Positions 13,523 through 22,317 of a stretch of DNA of 22,377 nt are shown here, one piece after another. A model generated the notes under the pieces. The model did no database searches, was not told the origin of the DNA, and was given only the letters and a program-made list of their open reading frames with translations. Origin of the DNA: Clostridiaceae bacterium AF10-41 (GTDB taxonomy: Bacteria; Bacillota; Clostridia; Clostridiales; Clostridiaceae). How positions within the stretch are numbered: the first letter of the stretch is position 1; each line of letters starts with the position of its first letter. Position numbers and translations under genes: made by a program. The DNA lies in assembly GCA_027686065.1 (NCBI GenBank), contig JAQCTH010000060.1, positions 1 through 22,377 of the forward strand. Reading direction: 5' to 3'.

Positions 13523-15262
13523 ATGATTAAAAAATTATCTAGTTATATTAAGGAGTATAAAAAAGATTCTATCTTAACTCCTGCTTTTATTGCAATTGAA
13601 GTAATACTTGAAGTAATTATTCCTGTTTTAATGGCTATGATTATTGATAATGGGGTAGAGAAGGGAGATATAAAGTATGTAACTATACTTGGAGTAATTA
13701 TGCTAGTTATGGCATTTGTATCTCTAACATTTGGAGCTTTAGCCGGTAAAACAGGAGCTAAGGCATCTACAGGATTTGCTAAAAATTTAAGAAAAGGAAT
13801 GTTCTATAAAATACAAGATTATTCCTTCTCAAATATAGATAAATATTCAACAGCAGGGCTAGTAACAAGGTTAACTACAGATGTAACAAACGTACAAAAT
13901 GCATATTTAATGATTATTAGAACATTTGCAAGAGCACCATTTATGCTTATAGCTGCAATGTTAATGAGTTTTTATATTAATTCAAGAATGGCATTAATAT
14001 TCTTAGGAGCAATTATATTTCTTGGAATTTCTTTATATTTTGTAATTTCAAATGCACATCCTATTTTTAAAAAGGTGTTTAGAAAATATGATGATTTAAA
14101 TGCTAGTGTACAAGAAAACTTAACAGGTATTCGTGTAGTGAAAGCTTATGTAAGAGAAGATCATGAAATTAATAAGTTCCATAAGGCTTCAGAAAATTTA
14201 TATAAAATGTTTATAAAAGCAGAAAAAATAATAATTTTAAATGCACCAATAATGCAATTTACTATGTACACAATTATTCTGTTATTTTCTTGGTTTGGCG
14301 CAAAGATGATAGTATCAAGTGATATGAAAACTGGGGAACTTATGAGTTTATTCACATATGCTGGTAACATTTTAATGAGTCTTATGATGATATCAATGGT
14401 TTTTGTTATGGTTACAATGGCAAAATCATCAGCAGAAAGAATTGTTGAAGTATTAGAAGAAGAAAGTGATTTGAAAAACTCTCAAAATCCTATATATGAA
14501 GTTAAAGATGGTTCCATTGAGTTTGATAATGTTAACTTTAGCTATAACAAAAAGGAAGATAATTTAAATTTAGAAAATATAAACTTAAAAATTAAATCAG
14601 GAGAAACTATTGGAATAATAGGTGGAACAGGAAGTGCAAAGTCAACCCTTGTACAACTTATTCCAAGACTTTATGATGTAACAAGTGGATCATTAAAAAT
14701 TGGTGGATTAGATGTTAGAGATTATGATATTGAAACATTAAGAAATGAAGTTTCAATGGTTCTTCAAAAGAATGTACTTTTCTCAGGAACAATAAAAGAA
14801 AACCTAAGATGGGGTAATAAAGATGCTACTGATGAAGAAATAGTGCAGGCATGTAATGCTGCACAAGCTAGTGAATTTATAGAAAACTTCCCTGATAAAT
14901 ATGATACTTATATTGAACAAGGCGGTACAAATGTATCAGGTGGTCAAAAACAAAGACTTTGTATTGCAAGAGCATTACTTAAAAAACCAAAGATATTAAT
15001 TTTAGATGATTCCACAAGTGCAGTTGATACAAAGACAGATGCATTAATTAGAAAATCATTTAAGCAATCAATACCATATACTACAAAAATAATTATTGCA
15101 CAACGTATTTCTTCAGTTGAAGATGCGGATAAGATTATAGTATTAAACGATGGTAAAATTGATGGAATTGGCACTCATGAAGAATTATTAATAACAAATG
15201 AAATATACAAAGAAGTATATGATTGTCAAGTGAAAGGAGCTGGTGAAGATGAAGCCAAATAG
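13523..15262 (+). CDS. ABC exporter half-transporter, degenerate-site subunit (BmrC-like)
   Basis: A 579-residue half-transporter with a six-helix membrane domain (about 1-310) fused to a nucleotide-binding domain (about 330-575). The Walker A is GGTGSAKST (367-375), with Ala372 in place of the last conserved Gly. The signature is VSGGQ (471-475). The Walker B is ILILDD, with Asp496 where the catalytic Glu is expected. The switch His is Gln527 in IIAQRISS. These changes mark the weak ATP site of heterodimeric exporters such as BmrCD and TM287/288, so it should pair with the next gene's product. The ATG at 13523 follows GGGAGG. The MarR operators suggest drug or peptide efflux, but no substrate can be read. 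Confidence 0.94.
   Translation: MIKKLSSYIKEYKKDSILTPAFIAIEVILEVIIPVLMAMIIDNGVEKGDIKYVTILGVIMLVMAFVSLTFGALAGKTGAKASTGFAKNLRKGMFYKIQDYSFSNIDKYSTAGLVTRLTTDVTNVQNAYLMIIRTFARAPFMLIAAMLMSFYINSRMALIFLGAIIFLGISLYFVISNAHPIFKKVFRKYDDLNASVQENLTGIRVVKAYVREDHEINKFHKASENLYKMFIKAEKIIILNAPIMQFTMYTIILLFSWFGAKMIVSSDMKTGELMSLFTYAGNILMSLMMISMVFVMVTMAKSSAERIVEVLEEESDLKNSQNPIYEVKDGSIEFDNVNFSYNKKEDNLNLENINLKIKSGETIGIIGGTGSAKSTLVQLIPRLYDVTSGSLKIGGLDVRDYDIETLRNEVSMVLQKNVLFSGTIKENLRWGNKDATDEEIVQACNAAQASEFIENFPDKYDTYIEQGGTNVSGGQKQRLCIARALLKKPKILILDDSTSAVDTKTDALIRKSFKQSIPYTTKIIIAQRISSVEDADKIIVLNDGKIDGIGTHEELLITNEIYKEVYDCQVKGAGEDEAK
15233..15239 (+). promoter_or_regulatory. ribosome site deciding the start of the second ABC gene
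   Basis: AAAGGAG lies within the end of the first ABC gene. It is nine bases before ATG 15249 and only three before the in-frame GTG 15243, so ATG is the better start. Confidence 0.75.
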
Positions 15263-17183
15263 TGGACAAAAGGTAAGAAGCCATGGCCCAGGAGCACCAG
15301 GAAAGATGTCAACTAGAAAAGGAAGCAAAAATCCAATGAAGACATTAAATAGACTTTTGGGATATGTCTTTAAAGAATATAAATTTAAATTTGTAATAGT
15401 TATAATTTGTATATTAATTAGTTCACTTGCAACTGTAGCAAGTACATTATTCCTTAAAACTTTAATAGATGATTATGTAACACCATTTTTAGGGCAATCA
15501 AATCCTAATTTTATGCCTTTATTAAGGACAATAGGAATTATGGCAGTAATATATTATATAGGAACAATATCAACTTATATATATAGTAGAATTATGATAG
15601 TTGTAGCTCAAGGAAGTCTTAAAAAAATTAGAGATGATATGTTTGAGCACATGGAAGGTTTGTCAATAAAGTATTTTGATACTCATTCTCATGGAGAAGT
15701 AATGAGTTTATATACTAATGATACAGATACATTAAGACAAATGATAAGCCAAAGCTTACCACAACTAATATCAGCTATAATAACTGTAGTTAGTGTATTT
15801 ATTTCAATGATAATTTTAAGTATTCCTCTTACATTTGTTGCAGTAGTAATGATTTTTGTAATGTTTAAAGTTATAAAAACCATTGGCGGAAAAAGTGGAT
15901 TTTACTTTGGAAGGCAACAAAAGGATTTAGGAAAAGTTAATGGATTTATCGAAGAAATGATGGAAGGACAAAAAGTTATTAAAGTTTTTTGTCATGAAGA
16001 TGAATCAAAGATAAATTTTGATGAATTAAACGATATGTTATGTGATAGTGCTTATAAAGCAAATACTTTTGCAAATATATTAATGCCTATAATGGGTAAC
16101 TTAAGTTATATAAATTATGTTCTTACTGCAGTTGCTGGTGGTCTTTTATCTATAAGCGGTGTTGGAGGATTTACTTTAGGTGCACTTGCGTCATTTTTAC
16201 AACTTACTAGAAATTTAAATCAGCCAATAGGACAAATGTCACAACAATTTAACTCTGTAATTATGGCGCTTGCAGGAGCAGAAAGAATTTTTGAACTTCT
16301 AGATGAAGATCATGAAACTGATGACGGATATGTAACATTAGTTAATGCTAAAGTAAAACCAAATGGAGAGTTAGAAGAAGTAAAAGAACGTACTGGTATA
16401 TGGGCATGGAAGCATCCTCATAGCGATGGTACAATTACTTACAAAAGAATGCTAGGAGATATGGTATTTGATGATGTAGACTTTGGATATGATGATAAAA
16501 AGATAATTCTTCATAATATAAAACTATTTGCGAAGCCAGGTCAAAAGGTAGCTTTCGTTGGAGCAACTGGTGCAGGAAAAACTACAATAACTAATTTAAT
16601 TAATAGATTCTATGATATACAAGATGGTAAAATCAGATATGATGGAATCAACATTAATAAAATTAAAAAAGATGATTTAAGAAGATCACTAGGAATAGTA
16701 CTTCAAGATACTCATCTATTTACAGGAACAATAGCAGATAACATTAGATATGGTAAGTTAGATGCAACTGATGAGGAAGTATTTGCAGCTGCAAAGTTAG
16801 CTAATGCAGATACATTTATTAAACATTTATCACAAGGATATGACACGCTGATAACAGGAGATGGAGCTAATTTATCACAAGGACAAAGACAACTTTTAGC
16901 AATTGCTAGAGCTGCTATTGCCGATCCTCCAGTATTGATATTAGATGAAGCTACTTCAAGTATAGATACAAGAACTGAAGCAATAGTTCAAGAGGGTATG
17001 GATAAACTTATGCATGGTAGAACAGTATTTGTTATTGCTCATAGACTTTCTACAGTTAAGAACTCAGATGTAATTATGGTTCTTGAACAAGGAAGAATAA
17101 TAGAGCGTGGAAATCATGATGATTTAATACAGCAAAAAGGAAAATACTATCAACTCTATACAGGAGCTTTTGAACTGCAATAA
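15249..17183 (+). CDS. ABC exporter half-transporter, catalytic subunit (BmrD-like)
   Basis: A 644-residue half-transporter. The N-terminal basic, Gly/Pro-rich tail (about 30 residues) precedes the membrane domain. A linker of about 50 residues (LVNAKVKPNGELEEVKERTG, then WAWKHPHSDG) separates the membrane and nucleotide-binding domains, as I recall from this clostridial subfamily. By codons from 15249, Walker A is GATGAGKTT (438-446), the signature is LSQGQ (542-546, Gly to Gln change), Walker B is LILDEA with the catalytic Glu567, and the switch His is 598. It thus supplies the active Walker site, while its altered signature belongs to the weak site. The ATG at 15249 is chosen over GTG 15243 because AAAGGAG (15233-15239) is too close to the latter. 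It overlaps the upstream gene by 14 bases, so the two are coupled. Confidence 0.94.
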   Translation: MKPNSGQKVRSHGPGAPGKMSTRKGSKNPMKTLNRLLGYVFKEYKFKFVIVIICILISSLATVASTLFLKTLIDDYVTPFLGQSNPNFMPLLRTIGIMAVIYYIGTISTYIYSRIMIVVAQGSLKKIRDDMFEHMEGLSIKYFDTHSHGEVMSLYTNDTDTLRQMISQSLPQLISAIITVVSVFISMIILSIPLTFVAVVMIFVMFKVIKTIGGKSGFYFGRQQKDLGKVNGFIEEMMEGQKVIKVFCHEDESKINFDELNDMLCDSAYKANTFANILMPIMGNLSYINYVLTAVAGGLLSISGVGGFTLGALASFLQLTRNLNQPIGQMSQQFNSVIMALAGAERIFELLDEDHETDDGYVTLVNAKVKPNGELEEVKERTGIWAWKHPHSDGTITYKRMLGDMVFDDVDFGYDDKKIILHNIKLFAKPGQKVAFVGATGAGKTTITNLINRFYDIQDGKIRYDGININKIKKDDLRRSLGIVLQDTHLFTGTIADNIRYGKLDATDEEVFAAAKLANADTFIKHLSQGYDTLITGDGANLSQGQRQLLAIARAAIADPPVLILDEATSSIDTRTEAIVQEGMDKLMHGRTVFVIAHRLSTVKNSDVIMVLEQGRIIERGNHDDLIQQKGKYYQLYTGAFELQ

Positions 17184-17189
17184 ATATAA

Positions 17190-17225
17190 AAATCTCAAGT
17201 ATTTTATGTACTTGGGATTTTTTAT
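17190..17225 (+). terminator. terminator of the marR-ABC operon
   Basis: AAATCTCAAGTA (17190-17201) pairs with TACTTGGGATTT (17209-17220), one G-U pair, seven-base loop. The T-rich run TTTTTTATTTT follows. Confidence 0.87.
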
Positions 17226-17272
17226 TTTAAATATTAAAAAGTGAAATAGAATAATATTTAAAAGTTAAAGTG

Positions 17273-17301
17273 TTGAAACTTAATTTCTAAAATGATACAA
17301 T
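17273..17301 (+). promoter_or_regulatory. promoter of the wall-anchored NamZ-like gene
   Basis: TTGAAA (17273-17278), a 17-bp spacer, and an extended -10 TGATACAAT (TG at 17293-17294, TACAAT 17296-17301). Transcription would start near 17308. Confidence 0.72.
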
Positions 17302-17307
17302 GGTAAT

Positions 17308-17624
17308 AAATGTAAATGCAGTGTTATTACTATAAGTTCGCTATGATACTATCTTTAAAAGGTTTTATAAGGCGCATTTTTAATTATTAATAGAGACAAT
17401 TCAAAAATTAAAAAAGAGAGGGGGAAAATCATTCTAATAATTATATATTATAAAAAATGTTAGTTAGAAATACCTATGATAAAAGATTTGGTATTTATTA
17501 TACCTATTTATATTATTATGTATAAAAGTTTATATTGTTGGACTTTTTAAAACTTAGCATGGAGGATTATCATACATTTTTTATTAATTGCTGAAAAATT
17601 ATTATTAAATAGGGGGATAATTTA
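17308..17624 (+). other. unusually long 5' leader, no known riboswitch recognised
   Basis: About 315 untranslated bases between the promoter and ATG 17625. It holds an inverted repeat AAATACC / GGTATTT (17468-17474, 17490-17496) and two ribosome-site-like runs with no ORF after them (AGAGAGGGGG 17415-17424; GGAGG near 17563). A GC-bearing 5' part (about 17335-17380) is more structured than the rest. I could not match it to any riboswitch class. A second promoter closer to the gene is possible. Confidence 0.4.
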
Positions 17625-20495
17625 ATGAATTTAAAGTTAAAAAGAAAACTTGGAATAATTACATGTGGATTTTTAATTTCTACAGTATTATTTCAAGATA
17701 AAGAAATAAAAACTGTAAATGCAAGTAGTAATGTACAAGTAAAATTAGGTATAGACAATTTAGATAAGAATTTAGATATTTTTGAAGGAAAAAAAGTAGG
17801 ATTAATAACAAATCCATCTGGTGTTGATAGTAATTTTACAAGTTCAATAGATGTATTATATGAAAAAACAAATTTAACAACATTATTTGCCGCTGAACAT
17901 GGAATAAGAGGTAATGCACAAGCTGGAGATAGTGTAGGGAATGAAGTTGATGAAGTTACTAAACTTCCAGTTCATAGTTTATATGGAGCAACTAAAAAAC
18001 CAACTGCAGAAATGCTTCAAAACGTTGATATATTAGCATATGATATGCAAGATGTAGGAGCAAGATTTTACACATATATAAATACACTAGCATATGCAAT
18101 GGAAGCTTGTGCTGAAAATGACAAAACTTTTGTTGTGTTTGATAGACCAAATCCAATTGGAGGTGAGGTTCAAGGAAATTTACTTAATATTGATTATAGT
18201 TCATTTGTAGGAATGTATCCTATAGTTCAAAGATATGGGATGACAGTAGGAGAATATGCAAAATTCATAAATGAAGAATTTAATATTAATTGTAAACTTG
18301 AAGTTGTAGAAATGGAAGGCTGGACTCGTGATATGTATTATGATGAAACAGGATTAGATACATGGGTAATGCCTTCACCAAACATGCCTACACTAACTAC
18401 TTCAATAGTATATACTGGTACTTGTGTTTTTGAAGGAACCAATGTATCAGAAGGAAGAGGAACAACGAGACCATTTGAATTAATAGGAGCTCCATGGATT
18501 GACCCAATGAATCTTAGTAATGAACTAAATTCTTTAGGGTTACCTGGTGTTAAATTTAGAGCAGCTTCATTTACTCCAACATTTTCAAAATATTCAGCAG
18601 CAGATAAGGCAAATTACCCAACAGGTAAAAATCAAGTTTGTGGTGGAGTACAATTATATGTAACTGATAGAGATAAATTTAATGCTGTAAAGACAGGTTA
18701 TGCTATGTTATATACAATTAGAGATATGTATCCAGAAAAGTTTCAATATTTAAGTACTAACTTTATAGACAAGCTAACAGGAAATAGCTATGTAAGGGAA
18801 GGTAAATATACATTAGAAGAATTATATTCAATAGTTGATAATGAATCTAATGATTTTAAGACTAAAACAGAAAAGTACTATATTTACAAAGCATCAAACA
18901 AAAATGAAGACGATAACAATAGTACTAAGCTTGGTATAGATAATATTGATAATAATTTAGAGATATTCAAAGATAAAAGAGTGGGGCTTATAACTAATCC
19001 ATCAGGTATTGATAGTAATTTCAAAAGCTCTATAGATGTATTATACGAAAAGACTAATTTAACAGCATTGTTTGCAGCAGAGCATGGTATTAGAGGATAT
19101 GCACAAGCTGGAGATGGTGTTGGAAATGAGGTAGATAATATTACTAAACTTCCAGTTTATAGTTTATATGGTACAACTAAAAAGCCAACTACAGAAATGC
19201 TTCAAAATGTAGATATATTAGCTTATGATATGCAGGATGTAGGAGCTAGATTCTACACATATATAAATACATTAGCATATGCAATGGAAGCTTGTGCTGA
19301 AAATAATAAAACTTTTGTTGTATTTGATAGACCCAATCCTATAGCTAGTGAAGTTCAAGGTAATTTGCTTGATACTGAATTTAGTTCTTTTGTAGGAATG
19401 TATCCAATAGTTCAAAGGTATGGATTAACTGTTGGTGAATATGCACAATATATTAATGATAAATTTAATATCAATTGTGATTTAAAAGTAGTTAAAATGA
19501 GTGGATGGTCACAAGATATGTACTATGATGAAACAGGATTAGATACATGGGTAATGCCTTCACCAAATATGCCAACATTAGATACAGCTTTAGTATATAC
19601 AGGAACTTGTGTATTTGAAGGAACCAATGTATCAGAAGGAAGAGGAACAACAAGGCCATTTGAATTAATAGGAGCGCCATGGATAAATCCTATAGATTTA
19701 GCTAATGAACTAAATTCTTTGAATTTACCAGGAGTGAAATTTAGAGCAGCTTCATTTACACCACAATTTTCAAAGTACTCAGCATTAGATACTGCAAATT
19801 ATCCAACCGGAAAAAATCAAGTTTGTGGTGGAGTACAATTATATGTAACAGATAGAGATAATTTTAATGGTGTTAAGACAGGTTATGCTATGTTATATAC
19901 AGTTAGAGATATGTATCCAGATAAATTTCAATATTTAAGTACTAATTTTATAGATAAGCTAACAGGAAATAGCTATGTAAGAGAAGGTAAATATACATTG
20001 GAAGAATTATATGAAATAGTTGATAAAGAATCAGAAGAATTTAAAGCAGAAATAGAAAATTATAGAATATATATACCTGAAGAACCTATTAATAATGTTC
20101 CTGTTATAACTGCAAATGATAAAACAATAAAATTAAATGAAGATTTTAATCCATTAAAGGATGTAACAGCTTATGATGATGAGGATGGAGATTTAACAGC
20201 ATCTATAAAGGTTGAAGAAAATACTGTAGATACTAGTAAAGCTGGAGAATATATAGTTAACTACAGTGTTTCTGATAGCGAGGGTGCCAGTACTTCTAAA
20301 AAAATAAATGTTACAGTTATAAAAGATAATGAAGATGATAATAATGGTAACACAAATAATAACTCAGGAAGTTTACCTCAAACTGGTAGTAATGTGAATG
20401 GTTCATTGTTATTAATAATTATATCCTTATGCATGATATATATGGGGAAAGTAATTTTAGAAAATAAATCTAAGAAAGTAATAGATAAAAAGTAA
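17625..20495 (+). CDS. wall-anchored protein with two tandem NamZ (DUF1343) domains
   Basis: A 956-residue surface protein. It has a signal peptide (KLKRK, hydrophobic 9-23, probable cleavage after VNA33), NamZ domain 1 (about 40-421), a short acidic linker, NamZ domain 2 (about 435-816), an Ig-like DUF5011-type domain (about 824-899), an Asn-rich spacer, and a sortase signal (LPQTG 917-921, membrane helix 926-944, basic tail). NamZ enzymes (GH171; B. subtilis YbbC) remove MurNAc from the non-reducing end of peptidoglycan chains. The expected catalytic Glu is kept in both copies (AAEHGIRG: E91, E486), as are QDVGARFYTYI and FDRPNP. After that motif copy 1 has IGGE and copy 2 IASE. The copies are offset by 395 residues and mostly identical by eye. 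A likely role is wall turnover or attack on other cells' peptidoglycan, inferred. The ribosome site is GGGGG (17612-17616). Confidence 0.92.
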   Translation: MNLKLKRKLGIITCGFLISTVLFQDKEIKTVNASSNVQVKLGIDNLDKNLDIFEGKKVGLITNPSGVDSNFTSSIDVLYEKTNLTTLFAAEHGIRGNAQAGDSVGNEVDEVTKLPVHSLYGATKKPTAEMLQNVDILAYDMQDVGARFYTYINTLAYAMEACAENDKTFVVFDRPNPIGGEVQGNLLNIDYSSFVGMYPIVQRYGMTVGEYAKFINEEFNINCKLEVVEMEGWTRDMYYDETGLDTWVMPSPNMPTLTTSIVYTGTCVFEGTNVSEGRGTTRPFELIGAPWIDPMNLSNELNSLGLPGVKFRAASFTPTFSKYSAADKANYPTGKNQVCGGVQLYVTDRDKFNAVKTGYAMLYTIRDMYPEKFQYLSTNFIDKLTGNSYVREGKYTLEELYSIVDNESNDFKTKTEKYYIYKASNKNEDDNNSTKLGIDNIDNNLEIFKDKRVGLITNPSGIDSNFKSSIDVLYEKTNLTALFAAEHGIRGYAQAGDGVGNEVDNITKLPVYSLYGTTKKPTTEMLQNVDILAYDMQDVGARFYTYINTLAYAMEACAENNKTFVVFDRPNPIASEVQGNLLDTEFSSFVGMYPIVQRYGLTVGEYAQYINDKFNINCDLKVVKMSGWSQDMYYDETGLDTWVMPSPNMPTLDTALVYTGTCVFEGTNVSEGRGTTRPFELIGAPWINPIDLANELNSLNLPGVKFRAASFTPQFSKYSALDTANYPTGKNQVCGGVQLYVTDRDNFNGVKTGYAMLYTVRDMYPDKFQYLSTNFIDKLTGNSYVREGKYTLEELYEIVDKESEEFKAEIENYRIYIPEEPINNVPVITANDKTIKLNEDFNPLKDVTAYDDEDGDLTASIKVEENTVDTSKAGEYIVNYSVSDSEGASTSKKINVTVIKDNEDDNNGNTNNNSGSLPQTGSNVNGSLLLIIISLCMIYMGKVILENKSKKVIDKK
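17745..20069 (+). repeat. tandem 1185-bp in-frame duplication (two NamZ units)
   Basis: Unit 1 (about 17745-18884) and unit 2 (about 18930-20069) encode colinear domains starting LGIDN and ending with a Y-x-IY tail, with the same spacing throughout. Long identical protein blocks include TRPFELIGAPWI, YPTGKNQVCGGVQLYVTDRD and LSTNFIDKLTGNSYVREGKY. The DNA differs at many third positions, so the duplication is not recent. Confidence 0.93.
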
Positions 20496-20525
20496 AATCA
20501 GAATATTAGGTGATTTGCACTAAAT

Positions 20526-20578
20526 AAAAAGCTATAAGCACTAAATGGAGTTCACTTCATTTAAGCTTGTAGCTTTTT
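20526..20578 (+). terminator. terminator of the NamZ-like gene
   Basis: AAAAAGCTATAAGC (20526-20539) pairs with GCTTGTAGCTTTTT (20565-20578). An inner stem, AAATGGAG with CTTCATTT (20543-20550, 20555-20562), closes on the loop TTCA. It has a U-rich end and could be bidirectional. Confidence 0.87.
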
Positions 20579-20637
20579 CAGTCATATACTATTAAATAAT
20601 ATGATAGTATTGATAAATATGAGGAATATATTTACAA

Positions 20638-20667
20638 TTGACTCAAAGGGTTATATAGTTATATAAA
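20638..20667 (+). promoter_or_regulatory. promoter of the nucleosidase gene
   Basis: TTGACT (20638-20643), 18-bp spacer, TATAAA (20662-20667), about 50 bases before the start at 20718. Confidence 0.6.
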
Positions 20668-20704
20668 GATTAATGAATAAATTAGGATAAGTTAATTATT
20701 AAAT

Positions 20705-20709
20705 GGGAG
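20705..20709 (+). promoter_or_regulatory. ribosome site deciding the nucleosidase start
   Basis: GGGAG lies eight bases before ATG 20718. The in-frame ATG at 20703 overlaps this site and has none of its own. Confidence 0.72.
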
Positions 20710-20717
20710 ATGAATTT

Positions 20718-21401
20718 ATGAGAATAGGAATTATAGCACCTTCAGAAGATGAAATAAGACCTTTTATTAATGAGATTTCAAATAGGAAATTAGAATATCA
20801 TGCAATGTTAAAATTTTATATTGGTAAATATGCTGATATAGAAGTTGTTGCACTATATTGTGGTGTTTGTAAAGTTAACGCAGCAATTGCAACTCAAATT
20901 TTAATAGATAAGTTTCAAATAACTAATATTATTGTAACTGGAGTAGCAGGAGCAATTGATAAAAGCTTAGGTATTGGAGATACAGTTATTTCAAGAGAAG
21001 TAGTATATCACGATGTTGCTGAAGAAATATTAACAGAATATCATCCATGGATGAAAACTATATATTTTGAAAGTGATAAGAATTTATTATCTTTATGTAG
21101 GACAATAGTTAATGATAACATTTTTAGTCAAAATATATTATTTAGGAAAATAGTTACAGGAGAAGCATTTATAGATGATAAGGGGAGAAGTGAAATAATA
21201 TCTAAGTATGATCCGCTTTGTGTAGATATGGAAACAGCAAGTATTGCGCATGTTTGTTATGTAAATCAAATTCCTTTTATAGCTATAAGGTCAATAACAG
21301 ATACTGAAGATGAAAGTGGTGTAGATGTTTTTGAATCTAATTGTTTAATGGCAGCAAATAAGTCTGTTGATATTGTAAAAAAGCTATTATCAATAATATG
21401 A
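20718..21401 (+). CDS. mtnN: 5'-methylthioadenosine/S-adenosylhomocysteine nucleosidase
   Basis: A 227-residue cytosolic hydrolase (EC 3.2.2.9) that splits adenine from methylthioadenosine and S-adenosylhomocysteine, feeding methionine salvage and the activated methyl cycle. It starts MRIGIIAPSEDEIRPF, with E12 as the usual active-site Glu. TGVAGAIDKSLGIGD (74-88) is the family glycine-rich stretch. VTGEAFID, then CVDMETASIAHVC with E172 for ribose binding, and RSITDTED with R191 and the catalytic D195, complete the site. Length is normal. Starting at 20718 gives the canonical N-terminus, supported by the ribosome site. No luxS or methionine gene is adjacent. It is a single gene, convergent with a lipoprotein gene. 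Confidence 0.94.
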   Translation: MRIGIIAPSEDEIRPFINEISNRKLEYHAMLKFYIGKYADIEVVALYCGVCKVNAAIATQILIDKFQITNIIVTGVAGAIDKSLGIGDTVISREVVYHDVAEEILTEYHPWMKTIYFESDKNLLSLCRTIVNDNIFSQNILFRKIVTGEAFIDDKGRSEIISKYDPLCVDMETASIAHVCYVNQIPFIAIRSITDTEDESGVDVFESNCLMAANKSVDIVKKLLSII

Positions 21402-21438
21402 TACTTATGCATGGAGGAATAAAGAAAAGCAATAGTAT

Positions 21439-21491
21439 ATAAACTAAAAGTATATTAACTTATTATAAAGGTTACTACACTTTTAGTTTAT
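21439..21491. terminator. inverted repeat between convergent genes
   Basis: A perfect 13-bp inverted repeat (21439-21451 with 21479-21491), core AAACTAAAAGT / ACTTTTAGTTT, around a 27-base loop with minor internal pairing. There is no clean T run on either strand, so it is a possible but weak terminator or a message 3' end structure. Confidence 0.45.
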
Positions 21492-21534
21492 TATGAAGGA
21501 TATTAAAGTTAAAATTAAACTCTTCATTATTAAG

Positions 21535-21557
21535 ATGATCCTAAAGCTTAGGATCAT
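21535..21557 (-). repeat. hairpin across the lipoprotein stop codon
   Basis: ATGATCCTAA (21535-21544), loop AGC, TTAGGATCAT (21548-21557): a perfect 10-bp stem that includes the last codons and stop of the minus-strand lipoprotein gene. No T run follows on the minus strand. Confidence 0.6.
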
Positions 21558-22317
21558 AGACAATTTTGTAATAGCAGTTATTATTTTCTATTCTAATAAC
21601 TTCGTATCTATCATCATCAATTTTATTAAAGAACACCATATAGTCTTTAATTTTCTTAGAATCCATATCTCCTATATAGCTATCTATCTTTTCATAATTC
21701 AAATTATTAATTTCAACTAAAGTGTTTCTAAATTCATTTAATTTTGAATCCTTAAAATTAAAGTTTTCGTCTATATTTTCTATTGAAGCTTTATATATTA
21801 TATCAGAAAAAGTATTGTTTTCAGGAGTTCTTAAACTTGGATCTATTTGCGTTATACTAATATTTAGATCAACATTTAAAACTTCATTTTCGGTAAAATA
21901 CTTAATTGTCTCTGCACCTTGTGATGATAAAGTTTCTAGTAGATTAACACCATGCTCACCATCAAATCTACTGATTCTATCCTCAATAGGTTCAACATAC
22001 TTTAAATCTAAGAAATTATTTTTACAAAACTCCTTAATTAAATTTATTCCCTGTATATATTTATCTACAAAGGTGTTATTTCTTAATTCAGGATTAGAAA
22101 CATTTTTACTATTATCAGGAATTTCAATTTTATCTCTATCTTCGATAATATTTTTCATGTCTACATTATTTTTATTTTTCTCTGAGGACTCAGTTTCATT
22201 GTTATTTTTAATTATAGGAGGATTCTTTTGGTCAAGTTTATAATTACTTTGAAATTTATTGCAACCAATTAAAAATATACTTAACATGCATAGTGAAATC
22301 ACTCTAACAAATTTCAT
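21541..22317 (-). CDS. putative lipoprotein of unknown function
   Basis: A 258-residue exported protein. The N-terminus MKFVRVISLCMLSIFLIGC is a lipoprotein signal peptide with lipobox LIG-C19, so the mature protein is anchored on the outer face of the membrane by its lipidated Cys. Residues 20-85 are a polar, Asn/Lys/Glu-rich, probably disordered linker. Residues about 85-258 look like a folded alpha/beta domain ending in DRYEVIRIENNNCYYKIVYDPKL. I recognise no enzyme or binding family. The ATG at 22317 follows AAGGAGTG (22331-22324, minus). The upstream region is cut by the window edge soon after, and no clear promoter is visible in it. Confidence 0.85.
   Translation of the reverse strand: MKFVRVISLCMLSIFLIGCNKFQSNYKLDQKNPPIIKNNNETESSEKNKNNVDMKNIIEDRDKIEIPDNSKNVSNPELRNNTFVDKYIQGINLIKEFCKNNFLDLKYVEPIEDRISRFDGEHGVNLLETLSSQGAETIKYFTENEVLNVDLNISITQIDPSLRTPENNTFSDIIYKASIENIDENFNFKDSKLNEFRNTLVEINNLNYEKIDSYIGDMDSKKIKDYMVFFNKIDDDRYEVIRIENNNCYYKIVYDPKL

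Noticed and set aside
17317..17391. Short ORF (about 24 codons) in the NamZ leader as a leader peptide
   Set aside because: It has no ribosome binding site and no regulatory codon run.
17463..17476. GTTAGAAATACCTA as a fourth MarR operator upstream of the NamZ-like gene
   Set aside because: Only the left half-site matches and the right half (TCTAAC) is absent, so it is probably chance.
21411..21440. GGAGG after the nucleosidase gene as the start of another small gene
   Set aside because: No start codon at a useful distance and stops in the following frames.
21722..22243. Plus-strand open frame of 173 codons opposite the lipoprotein
   Set aside because: No ribosome site and Ser/Leu/Phe-rich. 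The minus-strand lipoprotein has a clean lipobox and ribosome site.
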